From assembly GCF_047237965.1 (NCBI RefSeq), contig NZ_JBDFLX010000001.1:2294001-2358000 (forward strand): 64,000 nt of DNA. Direction: 5' to 3'. The notes below the pieces were generated by a model that worked only from the letters and a program-made list of their open reading frames with translations, did not search any database and was not told the origin of the DNA. The translations under genes and the position numbers were made by a program. Positions 27,120 through 36,091 of this stretch are shown in pieces. How positions within the stretch are numbered: the stretch's first letter is position 1; each line of letters opens with the position of its first letter. This stretch comes from Noviherbaspirillum_A sp047237965 (GTDB lineage Bacteria; Pseudomonadota; Gammaproteobacteria; Burkholderiales; Burkholderiaceae_D).

Positions 27120-27719
27120 TCAGCTCAGAAAATTGGTGACTTTGGAGACAATCTGCCGGGTCGAACTCATCACCGGCACCATCAGCCAGCGGTCCAGCGT
27201 TTCATCGCCGATACGGACCATCGCGGTGTGGCGCATCGGCCTGATGTCCTCGGCCGGGTCGGGATCGGAAAACCCCAGGCTGCGCCGGATATCGTCCATA
27301 TCGCCGCGGCGCCCGGTCAGGAAACGCCAGCCCGGCCGCGCGCCCAGTTTTGCCGCATAGGCACGCAAGGCCTCGGGGGTGTCGATTTCGGGCTGCAGGC
27401 TCATCGAATACATGTGCACGTCGCGGCCGAGGCGACCGCCGAGGGCTTCCTGCACCTTGAGCAGGCTCGCCATGGCGGGTGGACAATTGACGCTGCAATA
27501 GGTGTACATCATGTTGATCACCACCACCTTTCCGGCGATCAGGTCGTCATAGAAGCGCACTGTCCTGCCGTCATGGGTCTGCAGCAGGGCATTCGGGAAG
27601 TAGCCGGCACGAGGTCCGGCGCGATTTCCTGCACCTGTCGTCCGCACCGCCCCGGCCAAGCCGGTCAGCGACATTGCGCCCACGCCGGCTGCCGCAAGCA
27701 TGGTTCGTCTGCTGTTCAT
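27120..27719 (-). CDS. SCO1/SenC family copper chaperone
   Basis: This is a 199-residue thioredoxin-fold protein of the SCO1/SenC/PrrC family, which delivers copper to copper enzymes in the periplasm. The CxxxC copper site is YCSVNC (Cys75, Cys79) and the distal His is in MRHTAMVRIG. The N-terminus NSRRTMLAAAGVGAMSL looks like a Tat signal. ATG 27719 has AAGGAG 6 bases upstream; the ATG at 27725 would have no spacing. Coupled to the multicopper oxidase gene, it most likely metallates that enzyme. Confidence 0.92.
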   Translation of the reverse strand: MNSRRTMLAAAGVGAMSLTGLAGAVRTTGAGNRAGPRAGYFPNALLQTHDGRTVRFYDDLIAGKVVVINMMYTYCSVNCPPAMASLLKVQEALGGRLGRDVHMYSMSLQPEIDTPEALRAYAAKLGARPGWRFLTGRRGDMDDIRRSLGFSDPDPAEDIRPMRHTAMVRIGDETLDRWLMVPVMSSTRQIVSKVTNFLS

Positions 27720-27762
27720 GTTCATCTCCTTTTCGTCAACGATGTGATGCGCAGAGCAAATG

Positions 27763-27810
27763 GCTGGCGTGTCGCGTCCGGGCCGTACTGCCCGGACGCG
27801 ACACGCCAGC
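27763..27810 (-). other. 21-bp perfect hairpin between peroxidase and SCO genes
   Basis: Two perfectly complementary 21-base arms (27763-27783 and 27790-27810) enclose a 6-base loop (CGTACT). No T-tract follows on either strand, so it is not a standard terminator. Placed between the huge peroxidase gene and the SCO/oxidase genes, it may stabilise or process the mRNA, or attenuate it. Confidence 0.75.
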
Positions 27811-27828
27811 TCCCTTACTTCCGGCTTC

Positions 27829-30800
27829 TCAGGCCAGCAAGAAGTCGCTCATGTCGATCTGCCCGCTATTGACGCCGACCAGGGTGATGGAGTCCGACCC
27901 GATGGTCACCATGACGTTTCCGGTATTTGGCACGCCCGCGATCGTCACCTGGCTGGCGAAGTTGCCGGCGTTGATTCCATCGAAACCGGATATGTCGAGC
28001 AGATCCTGCCCTCCCTGAGCCAGCTCATCGAAGTCCGTGATCCTGTCATTGCCGAAGCCCAACTTGAACACGAAGATATCGCTGCCCGTGCCACCGGTCA
28101 GGACGTCGTTTCCGCCGAGGCCCATCAGCCTGTCGTTACCTTCCAGGCCGCGCAGGGTGTCGGCGCCCGCCCCGCCCGTCAGCACGTTGGCCAGGCTGTT
28201 GCCGGTCAGCGTGGCGCCCGCCGCCCCTGCATAGCTCAGGTTCTCGACGTTGTTACCCAAGGTGTAATTCGAGCTGGCAAAGACGGTATCGGTCCCGGCG
28301 TTGAAGCTCTCCACGACGACATCGGTCGCGACGTTGACGTAGTAGGTGTCATTGCCCTGGCCGCCTTCCAGCCGGTCGACGCCGAGCCCGCCATCCAGCA
28401 CGTCGTTGCCGTTGCCGCCGACGATAGTGTTGGCCTGGCTGCTGCCTGTGCCGGTAAAGTTGCCGATGCCGGTGTACACCATTTGCTCCACCCCTGATCC
28501 CAGCATATAGGCGTCCAGCGCTGTTTCCACCACGTCGATGCCGATCGCGCCGTTGGCCTCGATCACCACATCGTTGATGTGATCGACGATGTAACGGTCG
28601 CTGCCGGTTCCGCCGGTCATGATGTCGGCGCCGGCCCCGCCGTCGAGCACATCGTTGCCGGCGCCACCGCTGATGTTGTTGTCCAGCGCGTTGCCGGTGC
28701 CGATGAAGTTGTTCGGACCGATGAAGCTCAGGTTTTCGATCTCCGCCTGCAGGGTATATGTGTTGAGCTTCGTTCGCACCGTGTCGTTGCCGCCTTCCGC
28801 GAGTTCGACGATGGTGTCGAGCGCGCTGTCGACGACATAGGTGTCGTTGCCGCGACCGCCTGCCATGGTGTCGTTGCCAGTGTCGCCGTCCAGCGTGTCA
28901 TTGCCGTCGTGGCCGGTAATGGTGTTGTCCAGCGTATTGCCGGTGCCGGTGAAGTTGCCGGTGCCGTTGTAAAGCAAGTTTTCGACATTAGCGCTCAGGG
29001 TATAACTCGCCAGCGCTGTCTGGACCAGGTCGATGCCTTCGCCGCTGGCTTCGACCACACTGTCGTTGGCATTGTCGACCACATAGGTATCATTGCCATT
29101 GCCGCCAGCCATCGTATCGGCGCCGAGGTCGCCGTTCAGCATGTCGTTGCCGTCACCCCCCTGCAGCGTGTCATTCTGGCTGCCACCCAGGAGCGTGTCG
29201 TTGCCGTCGCCGCCGACCAGCAGGTCGACGCCCGCGCCGCCATCGAGAGTGTCGTTGCCAATGCCGCCGGTGATGGCGTTGGCCGCGCTGTTGCCGCTAC
29301 CGCTGAAGTCGGCGGTCCCGGTGTAGCTCAGGTTCTCGATCGTGTTCGCCAGGACGTAGGTGGCGAGTGAAGTCAGCACCGTGTCGGCGGCGCCGCCGGT
29401 GCCTACCTCCACGACGACATCTCCGTCATGATCGACGACGTAGGTGTCGTTGCCCGTGCCCCCCACCATCCGGTCGGCGCCGGCTCCGCCATCCAGGGTG
29501 TCATTGCCGTCACCGCCGTTGAGTGTGTCATTGCCCGCGCCACTAGTGATGACGTTGTCCAGCGCGTTGCCGGTCCCGGTAAAGGCGGCGCTGCCGATGC
29601 CGATGTAGGCCAGGTTTTCAAGGTCGGTTCCAAGCGTGTAGGACGCCAGCGTCGTCGACACCGTGTCGGCGCCCCCGTTCGCGCCTTCGACGACCGTGTC
29701 CCCGGCATTGTCGACGACATAGGCATCGTTGCCGGCGCCGCCGACCATCTGGTCAGCGCCTGCGCCGCCGTTCAGGGTGTCATTGCCGGCGCCGCCGTTG
29801 AGGGTGTCGCTGCCGGCGCCACCGTCGATGCGGTTGTCCAGCCCGTTCCCGGTTCCGTTGAAGTTGGCGTTGCCGATGTAAGCCAGGTTCTCCAGGTTGG
29901 CGCCCAGGGTATAACTCGCAAGCGTGGTTTCCACGCCGTCCGTGCCAGCCCCCGGCCCTTCCACCACGGTGTCGCCGCTATTGTCGACGACATATGTGTC
30001 GTTTCCTGTGCCCCCCACCATGGTGTCCGCGCCGAGGCCACCATCCAGGTAGTCGTTGCCCGCCAGGCCGTTGAGCCTGTCGTTGCCGGCCAGGCCGCTG
30101 ATCACGTCATCCCCGCTGGTGCCGTCGAGGGTATCGGCCAGGCCGGTGCCGGTGATGCTCATGCCCACCTGCGCGGTCGGGGCCGACGCTGCCATCTCGC
30201 GTGTTCCGAGCGCATCGGTGTACGTGGCCACCACGCGCAGTTGCGCGCCGGCCTGTGCCGCGCCCGGGGTGAACGAAGCGCCGGTAGCGCCGGCGATGTT
30301 CAGGAAGGTCGTGCCGCGCAGTACCTGCCACTGGTAGCTCAGGGCAGCGCCCTGCATGCCGTCAGCGTCGGCGACCGATCCGATGCTTGCCGTCAGGGTC
30401 CGGCCAATTCCCGCCGAGCCGCTGATGGCGAGCAAGCCCGTAGGCGCGTTATTGATGGTCTGGACCAGATCGGCAAATTGCAGCCGTTCGATGTTGCGCA
30501 AGGTATCGACGCCATCGCTGCCGTCACCGCCGGTATGGGCCACGGTCCAGGTATCGAGCGCCAGGTTGTGGGTGACGGTGTAGTTGGCGCGAATATCCGA
30601 AAAACGCGCCGTGTCGATCGCGTTGGCCGAAGGCTCGAACAGCACTTCCCGCACAATGTGCAGGTCTTTGGTCTTGATGGTCCCGGCGAGCAGTTCGGCT
30701 TCGATTTCGGTCAGGCTGTCGACCGTCCGTACCTCGTTGCCAGCGGCATCGCGCACGCTGATGCGCACATTCAGCCAGGCATCGCCGTCGATGATGTCGT

Positions 30801-33800
30801 TGCCGGCCTTGCCAAACATGACGTCGCTGCCGCCGCCGCCGAGCAGGATGTCGGTGGCGTCGCTGGTCTCCATCACCACCGCGTCCGGATTGCCGGTATT
30901 GCGAGCGATATGATCGACCAGGCGGTCGAAGCCGGCTATCCGGTCGACGCCCGACTGGAACAGCGCGTTGGAGTAGGACGCCAGCGGCGTGCCGGGGGCC
31001 GGGATCGCCGCGCCGCCGTTTCCATCGGCCTGGCCAATGACGAATTCGCGGCCGGTCAGCACATCGTTATGGCTCCAGCCCGACAACCCCTCCACCAGGT
31101 CGAAACGGTTGCGCAGGATGACATCCGGCTGGTTGACGAAGATGGGAACGCCGAGGTCGGAATTGGCCCCGACCTGGCCGCCCTTGTGGATGGCCCAGTC
31201 GAAACCGGCCATGCCGTTGCTGCGCATTACGCTCTCGCCCTGGACCATGATGTCATCGCCCGACTCGGCGTCGAAGTCATGCTCGTTCTGGCCGGCGAAC
31301 ATCACGTCATGGCCGATCACGGTGCTGTTGAAGAACAGCTCGGAGTTGTCGCCGGCGGTGGTGTCGAAACCGTTGCCGGCCTCGATCCAGTCGTCACCCT
31401 CGTTACCGAGCAGGAAGTCGGCGCCCTCGCCACCGAGGATGAAGTCATTGCCTTCGCCGCCGAAGGCTTCCTTGCCGTCCTTGCCGGTGCTGATAAAGTC
31501 GCTGCCGTCGCCGCCGAAGATCAGCGCCAGGCCGCTGCCGCCATGCATCACGTCATCGCCCGCATCGCCATGCAGGAAGTCGGTTTCGCCAATGTCGGTG
31601 CCAGAGTTGGTGATGCGGTCGTCGCCGTCGCCGCCATGCACGCGGTCGACGCCATAACCGGCTTCGATGATGTCGTTGCCGCCGTCGCCCCAGATGGTGT
31701 CGTCGCCACCGCCGGCGATCAGCACGTCGTCTTCTTCGGTGCCGCCCAGCACAACATGGTCATTGCCAGTGTACTGCAGATAATCGGAATCGCCGTCGCT
31801 ATCCAGGTCCTTGCGAATCACCAGCGGGGAAAGAGCCTGCTGCAGCGGGTTGCCATGCTGCGGATCGTTCCCGATCTGCACCAGCTTGTTCATTTCCAGG
31901 ATGTAGTTGGGCACCGAAAATATGTCGCCCGGCACATGGCCCTGGCCCGGCGACCCGAGGTCGGTGTTGCGCATGATGAGCTCGCCGAAAGTATTGGCTT
32001 CCAGCTCATTGAGGAAATTCAGGCCCTGGGTGCGCGACAGGTAATAGAAGCGGTCGCCGTTCTGCAGGTTCTCCATGGTCAGTTCGAACACAAAGCTGAA
32101 GGTGGAACCCAGCATGCCACCGAACGGCATGTGTTTTTCCGCCAGGCCGCCTATCCACAGGTCGACCAGGTTCAGACCGGTTTCGCGGTCGGCCCATGCG
32201 CCGGTGCTGTTGAGGAAGTCGAGGCGATCGGCGAGCGCCACGTTGTCGTCGTCACCGAAAATCAGAGCCTCGGCAGCGGCGCGCTTGCCCGCAAGCGTGC
32301 TCGCGGCCCTGATGGTGTCATGCTCGCCGTAGGCTGCAATGAAGTTGACGATGGAAGCCACGTTCTTCAGGTTCTGGGCCAGGTCGACCCAGCTTTCATA
32401 CGGCTTCAACTGCGTGTCGCCGGTCATCTCGAAGAACTGGGCGCGGGCCTCGTTGAAGGTCGGCACGCCGTTTTCGCGCGCCCGGGTCAGGTTGATGGTC
32501 GCCAGGTCGAGCGGCAGGCCGAGCAGGTTGTTGCGCAGCGCCCCTGTGACAAACTCGTCGATTTCATTGCCGGTCTGGCGCGTCATGCCGCGCACGATGG
32601 CGCCGGCAGCCTGATCGGCCGAACCCAGGTCCGAGAACGCTACCGGATTCAGGAAAGCGCTGATCAGGCCTTGTTCGCCGGCCTGGTTGGTCGGACTCAT
32701 CAGGGCCACGGTTTCGGTCAGCATCGAGTGCCCGAAGCGATAGACGACATCGGCGAATTCGCTGACGATGGCGGGGTTGATGTCGGTCGAGGCATTGAAC
32801 ACGAACAGATCGATGTCGGGCTGGATCTTGCGCGCAAACTCCTCGAACACGAGGTGCTGGTACTGCATTTCGGTGGCAAAGCGCGCCGCCTGGAACAGAC
32901 GCTCGCCATCCCAGGAACCGTCCGGCAGCTGCCATTCGTCGATGATGGCGTTGTCGCCCGAAGCCAGCAGCGTGGCCTTGATCTCCTCGACCTGCCGATT
33001 GTGCTCCGAGTGGAAGACATGGTGCACGGCGGTCAGGCCGATGTTCTCGTTGCCGCGGCCGTCGCCGGTGATGAAGTGGCGGTCCAGCAGCTCGTTGTCG
33101 TATTCCACGTTCTGGCCACGACTGTTCATGGCCACGTCGTTGCCGGTAAGGCTATCGCTATCGGCGGCCAACTGGCCGGTCGCGTTGAAGACGGGCGCTG
33201 CATTGTGCGCAATGTCATCCAGGAAGGCATGCCCGGTCCGCACGGCGTTCTGCGTGCTGACTGGGGCGTCCGGATTGCCTTCCACCGTGTTGGTCGGAAC
33301 AAGCTTGCCGTTCACCACGGCCACGCCTGTCACCACTTGCGGATAGCCGTTCGGGCCGCGCACGAACTGACCGTATTGATCGGTCAGCAGCAGCGGGATA
33401 TTGCCCACGTCCGCATCGGTCAGGTTGATGCCGAGCAGGTCGCGCGCCTGCTGCTTGATCTCGGCCCAGGTCGGCAAGCCGCCGCTGGCGCCATCCATGA
33501 GTTCGCCGGTGGCGACCGGCTTGCCAGCGGCGTTCTCCGTATAGCCGCGCAAGAATACCTGGTGCGAGGCATGCGAGGTATAGGTCTGGTTCTGATCGAT
33601 GAACGGGGTCGTCAGGTTGGGCGCCCGGACATCGTCGTCGGTGCCGAACAGGCCATCGCCGCCGGCATCGGCGCTGGTGCGGGTCAGCACCATGAAATTC
33701 GTATGGCTGCCCTCGACATACAGGGGGTCATCCGGCTGCAGCGGCACATAGACGGTGCCGTTGCCGCCCTTGGCGACCAGGTCGAGGCCGTGGTCGAAGA

Positions 33801-34416
33801 ACTGGCCGAACAGGGTGAACCAGGAATTGTAGGGCGCCGACAACCCTTCGTCGGGCGAGACGTTGGGAATGATCATCGAGCCGTTCTGGTGCTCGATGCC
33901 GAAGCTCTCCAGCACGTCGTAATACGCTTCCCTGGCAGCGTCGGTACCGGCCGATTTTGCCGAGTTGTAGGCTTGTGTGATGGCGGCGGCATCGGCAACC
34001 GGATCGTCCGAACCGTAATAGGCCAGCGCTGCGGCGATTGCCGCCGGATTACCCCCGGTCTGGTCCACGATCAGGTTGGAAATGATGCGCGGATCGGCAT
34101 CGGCCACGTTGCCCGGCTGCGCATAGTCGGTGTTGATGACGCCGCCGGCGGGGCCCGGACCGTCCGGGTCGAAGCTGTCACCGTCCTGGTCGTTACCGTA
34201 ATGCGGGTCCAGCATGCTCGGAAAAGGCTGGTCGGCGGCGCCCCAGGTTTCGCGTCCCGGCGTGAGATTGTTGAACGTGCCATCCACCGTGCGCAGGCCA
34301 TAGGGCAGCAGCGGATTGTCGACGAGCTCGCTCAGTGGCGTACCGGCCGCGTGCTGCTCGGCAATGCGGATTTGCTGCAGGATAAAATTGAGGTCATGCA
34401 AGTTCAACGAAGCCAT
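27829..34416 (-). CDS. mopA: MopA-type secreted animal heme peroxidase with RTX-like repeats
   Basis: This is a 2195-residue exoprotein. The animal (XPO) heme peroxidase domain spans about 30-860: distal His209 in FGQFFDHG, catalytic segment GDGRGNENIGLT followed by HHVFHSEHNR (465-474), and proximal His563 in VYRFGHSM. Next comes a Ca-binding RTX block (about 880-1060, GGGDDTIWGDGGND), a linker with an Ig-like segment, seven repeats of about 90 residues, and a type I secretion C-terminus (DIFVFKLGFGNDRITDF to LLA). The start ATG 34416 has GAGGAGAT just upstream; the longer frame lacks an RBS. Such proteins oxidise Mn(II) in Aurantimonas and Erythrobacter. No signal peptide, as expected for type I secretion. 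Confidence 0.93.
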   Translation of the reverse strand: MASLNLHDLNFILQQIRIAEQHAAGTPLSELVDNPLLPYGLRTVDGTFNNLTPGRETWGAADQPFPSMLDPHYGNDQDGDSFDPDGPGPAGGVINTDYAQPGNVADADPRIISNLIVDQTGGNPAAIAAALAYYGSDDPVADAAAITQAYNSAKSAGTDAAREAYYDVLESFGIEHQNGSMIIPNVSPDEGLSAPYNSWFTLFGQFFDHGLDLVAKGGNGTVYVPLQPDDPLYVEGSHTNFMVLTRTSADAGGDGLFGTDDDVRAPNLTTPFIDQNQTYTSHASHQVFLRGYTENAAGKPVATGELMDGASGGLPTWAEIKQQARDLLGINLTDADVGNIPLLLTDQYGQFVRGPNGYPQVVTGVAVVNGKLVPTNTVEGNPDAPVSTQNAVRTGHAFLDDIAHNAAPVFNATGQLAADSDSLTGNDVAMNSRGQNVEYDNELLDRHFITGDGRGNENIGLTAVHHVFHSEHNRQVEEIKATLLASGDNAIIDEWQLPDGSWDGERLFQAARFATEMQYQHLVFEEFARKIQPDIDLFVFNASTDINPAIVSEFADVVYRFGHSMLTETVALMSPTNQAGEQGLISAFLNPVAFSDLGSADQAAGAIVRGMTRQTGNEIDEFVTGALRNNLLGLPLDLATINLTRARENGVPTFNEARAQFFEMTGDTQLKPYESWVDLAQNLKNVASIVNFIAAYGEHDTIRAASTLAGKRAAAEALIFGDDDNVALADRLDFLNSTGAWADRETGLNLVDLWIGGLAEKHMPFGGMLGSTFSFVFELTMENLQNGDRFYYLSRTQGLNFLNELEANTFGELIMRNTDLGSPGQGHVPGDIFSVPNYILEMNKLVQIGNDPQHGNPLQQALSPLVIRKDLDSDGDSDYLQYTGNDHVVLGGTEEDDVLIAGGGDDTIWGDGGNDIIEAGYGVDRVHGGDGDDRITNSGTDIGETDFLHGDAGDDVMHGGSGLALIFGGDGSDFISTGKDGKEAFGGEGNDFILGGEGADFLLGNEGDDWIEAGNGFDTTAGDNSELFFNSTVIGHDVMFAGQNEHDFDAESGDDIMVQGESVMRSNGMAGFDWAIHKGGQVGANSDLGVPIFVNQPDVILRNRFDLVEGLSGWSHNDVLTGREFVIGQADGNGGAAIPAPGTPLASYSNALFQSGVDRIAGFDRLVDHIARNTGNPDAVVMETSDATDILLGGGGSDVMFGKAGNDIIDGDAWLNVRISVRDAAGNEVRTVDSLTEIEAELLAGTIKTKDLHIVREVLFEPSANAIDTARFSDIRANYTVTHNLALDTWTVAHTGGDGSDGVDTLRNIERLQFADLVQTINNAPTGLLAISGSAGIGRTLTASIGSVADADGMQGAALSYQWQVLRGTTFLNIAGATGASFTPGAAQAGAQLRVVATYTDALGTREMAASAPTAQVGMSITGTGLADTLDGTSGDDVISGLAGNDRLNGLAGNDYLDGGLGADTMVGGTGNDTYVVDNSGDTVVEGPGAGTDGVETTLASYTLGANLENLAYIGNANFNGTGNGLDNRIDGGAGSDTLNGGAGNDTLNGGAGADQMVGGAGNDAYVVDNAGDTVVEGANGGADTVSTTLASYTLGTDLENLAYIGIGSAAFTGTGNALDNVITSGAGNDTLNGGDGNDTLDGGAGADRMVGGTGNDTYVVDHDGDVVVEVGTGGAADTVLTSLATYVLANTIENLSYTGTADFSGSGNSAANAITGGIGNDTLDGGAGVDLLVGGDGNDTLLGGSQNDTLQGGDGNDMLNGDLGADTMAGGNGNDTYVVDNANDSVVEASGEGIDLVQTALASYTLSANVENLLYNGTGNFTGTGNTLDNTITGHDGNDTLDGDTGNDTMAGGRGNDTYVVDSALDTIVELAEGGNDTVRTKLNTYTLQAEIENLSFIGPNNFIGTGNALDNNISGGAGNDVLDGGAGADIMTGGTGSDRYIVDHINDVVIEANGAIGIDVVETALDAYMLGSGVEQMVYTGIGNFTGTGSSQANTIVGGNGNDVLDGGLGVDRLEGGQGNDTYYVNVATDVVVESFNAGTDTVFASSNYTLGNNVENLSYAGAAGATLTGNSLANVLTGGAGADTLRGLEGNDRLMGLGGNDVLTGGTGSDIFVFKLGFGNDRITDFDELAQGGQDLLDISGFDGINAGNFASQVTIAGVPNTGNVMVTIGSDSITLVGVNSGQIDMSDFLLA
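28160..30060 (-). repeat. Seven tandem ~270-bp repeats inside the peroxidase gene
   Basis: Each unit encodes a GGAGADTMVGGTGNDTYVVD-like start, a variable acidic part, TTLASYTLGANLENLAY, and a FTGTGNALDN ending. Copies differ at many positions, so they are old rather than recent duplications. The last unit is the most diverged (NDTYYVN). Boundaries are approximate. Confidence 0.85.
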
Positions 34417-34521
34417 TTGGATCTCCTCTGTGTACGCCGCACCATGGAAACAATTGTTTGCAATTTTTACAATTCGACAATAAATGAAGGTGTCGCGCAG
34501 CACCATTGGACCTTGGTACAC

Positions 34522-34537
34522 CTGTACTTCGGTACAG
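34522..34537. promoter_or_regulatory. CTGTAC palindrome upstream of the peroxidase gene
   Basis: CTGTAC and GTACAG flank TTCG, 106 bp before the peroxidase start. A further GTACA lies beside it (34516-34520). It could be an operator or an RNA hairpin in the leader. The 34430-34706 region otherwise shows no gene and should hold the peroxidase promoter. Confidence 0.4.
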
Positions 34538-34706
34538 CCTTGACCTAGGTGCCTGCGCGGCGCAAGCACGCCGGCGCCCGCCCGTAAGGGCAAGGCGGCG
34601 TTCGCTTGTATCGGAAAGGGATAAGAGAGGCAAGGGACAAGCAGAGGCGTGCGGCTGTAAACCGTATGCTGTCGGCCGCCCGACTCGGCAGGCCGGGGAG
34701 GTATGG

Positions 34707-34728
34707 AAAAACCGGCAGGCAAGCCGGC
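34707..34728 (-). terminator. Terminator after the type I exporter genes
   Basis: On the minus strand the stem GCCGGC/GCCGGT (one G-U pair) with loop TTGCCT is followed by TTTTT. It closes the prtD-hlyD transcript, so the peroxidase gene has its own promoter. Confidence 0.82.
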
Positions 34729-34739
34729 CCGTTTTGCAG

Positions 34740-36089
34740 CTACATCTGCTTGCCGGCCCTGCGTACCGTCGCGGTGATGGGCTCGAGCATGTATTCCAGC
34801 GGGGTGCGCTTGACACCCTCCATGTAGACCTCCGCAGGCATGCCGGCCTGCAGCTTGAGTTCGCTGGCCGCTTGCAGCGCAAGCTCGTCGACCATGATTG
34901 TCACGCTGAAATAGGGCATGTTGTTCGAACGATCGACCAGGCGGTCTGGCGATACATAGCTCACCTTTCCGGCCAACATGGAGGTGGTGCGGTATTTGAA
35001 GGAAGTGATCTTCACCCGGGCTTTTTGCTCCAAGAAGACATGGTCGATTTCCTCGGGACGGATACGCGCCTCGACCAGCAGCCTAGCGTCGTCCGGCACG
35101 ATTTCGGCAATGGCGTCGCCGGCCCGCAGCACCGCACCCGCGGAACTGAACTTCAAGTCGATTACTTTGCCGCTGGCGGGCGCCACCACCACCTGGCGCG
35201 CAGCGGCATCTTCGGACTTGCGCACTTCCTGCTCGATTTCGCTCAGGCGCGAAATCGCGATCTTCAGCTGGTCGCTGGCCGTCTGCACGTAAGCGTTTTC
35301 GCTTGCCTTGATTTTCAGGTCGATCTCACCCATGCGCTGAGCCGCGCGCGCCAGTTCCGACCGGCGCTCCTCCAGCCTGGCCTGATAGTCGATGACCGTC
35401 GACTCCAGTTGCGCAATCCGCATGGCTGAAATAAACCCGGAACTGAGCAGGCCGCGATTCACCTCCAGGTCTTTTTCCTGCAGCGCGAGTGAAGACTCCA
35501 TGTGCGCGATCTGCGTTTTCAGCGAGGCTGTCTCTTGCGCAATCCGCTGCTGCTGCGAGTTGAGCAGCACGATTTCGCTGGCCAGCGAATGGCGGCGCGC
35601 CAGGAACAGCGACTTTTCCTTGTTCAATGCCTCGCCTATGCGTTCATCGTCCTGCGCCGCTGCCGTCACTCCCCCGGGAAAGGCGAGCACACGGGCGCGC
35701 GCCTGTTCCGCTTCCAGCCGCGCGATGCCGGCGCGTTCGACATTGACCCGGTAGCTCAGCCGGTTACGGTCGGCATCGACGCTGACATCGCCCAGAACCA
35801 GCACCGGCTCACCGGCCTTCACATGCTGGCCGTCCCGCACCAGCACTTCGCGCACGATGCCGCCTTCCAGGTGCTGGACAGGGCGCCGGTTCAAGTCGAC
35901 CTTGACGAACGCAGGCGCGACCACGGCCATCGACAGCGGCGCATAGGTCGACCACAGGGCGATAGGCACGACGCCGAGAAGGATGATCCACCAGCCGCCA
36001 CGTGCCAGTCGGGTAGCCAGTTCTTGGCTTCCGAAGGAAACTGTCGGCGCGACTGGGGAAGTCGGGGATGTCGGGGACAGGGTGCTCAT
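34740..36089 (-). CDS. Type I secretion periplasmic adaptor (HlyD/PrtE family)
   Basis: This is the membrane-fusion subunit of a type I secretion system. Its 449 residues comprise a cytoplasmic N-terminus, one membrane helix (WWIILLGVVPIALWS), a biotinyl-lipoyl-like half (LEGGIVREVLVRDGQHVKAG), a long coiled-coil hairpin region (about 130-290), and a C-terminal beta-barrel domain (VVAPASGKVIDLKFSSAG). It lies 2 bp downstream of the ABC transporter gene. Its likely substrate is the neighbouring RTX-like peroxidase. No outer-membrane TolC gene is in this cluster. Confidence 0.93.
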   Translation of the reverse strand: MSTLSPTSPTSPVAPTVSFGSQELATRLARGGWWIILLGVVPIALWSTYAPLSMAVVAPAFVKVDLNRRPVQHLEGGIVREVLVRDGQHVKAGEPVLVLGDVSVDADRNRLSYRVNVERAGIARLEAEQARARVLAFPGGVTAAAQDDERIGEALNKEKSLFLARRHSLASEIVLLNSQQQRIAQETASLKTQIAHMESSLALQEKDLEVNRGLLSSGFISAMRIAQLESTVIDYQARLEERRSELARAAQRMGEIDLKIKASENAYVQTASDQLKIAISRLSEIEQEVRKSEDAAARQVVVAPASGKVIDLKFSSAGAVLRAGDAIAEIVPDDARLLVEARIRPEEIDHVFLEQKARVKITSFKYRTTSMLAGKVSYVSPDRLVDRSNNMPYFSVTIMVDELALQAASELKLQAGMPAEVYMEGVKRTPLEYMLEPITATVRRAGKQM

Positions 36090-36091
36090 GG

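Noticed and set aside
28160..30060. The ~270-bp repeats as a DNA repeat or CRISPR-like locus
   Set aside because: They are in frame and encode RTX-like protein repeats of the peroxidase; divergence follows protein constraints.
29428..34548. A 1706-residue open frame on the plus strand opposite the peroxidase gene
   Set aside because: It is the antisense shadow of a long repetitive GC-rich gene; it has no recognisable domain, no RBS, and the opposite frame has clear haem peroxidase and RTX motifs.
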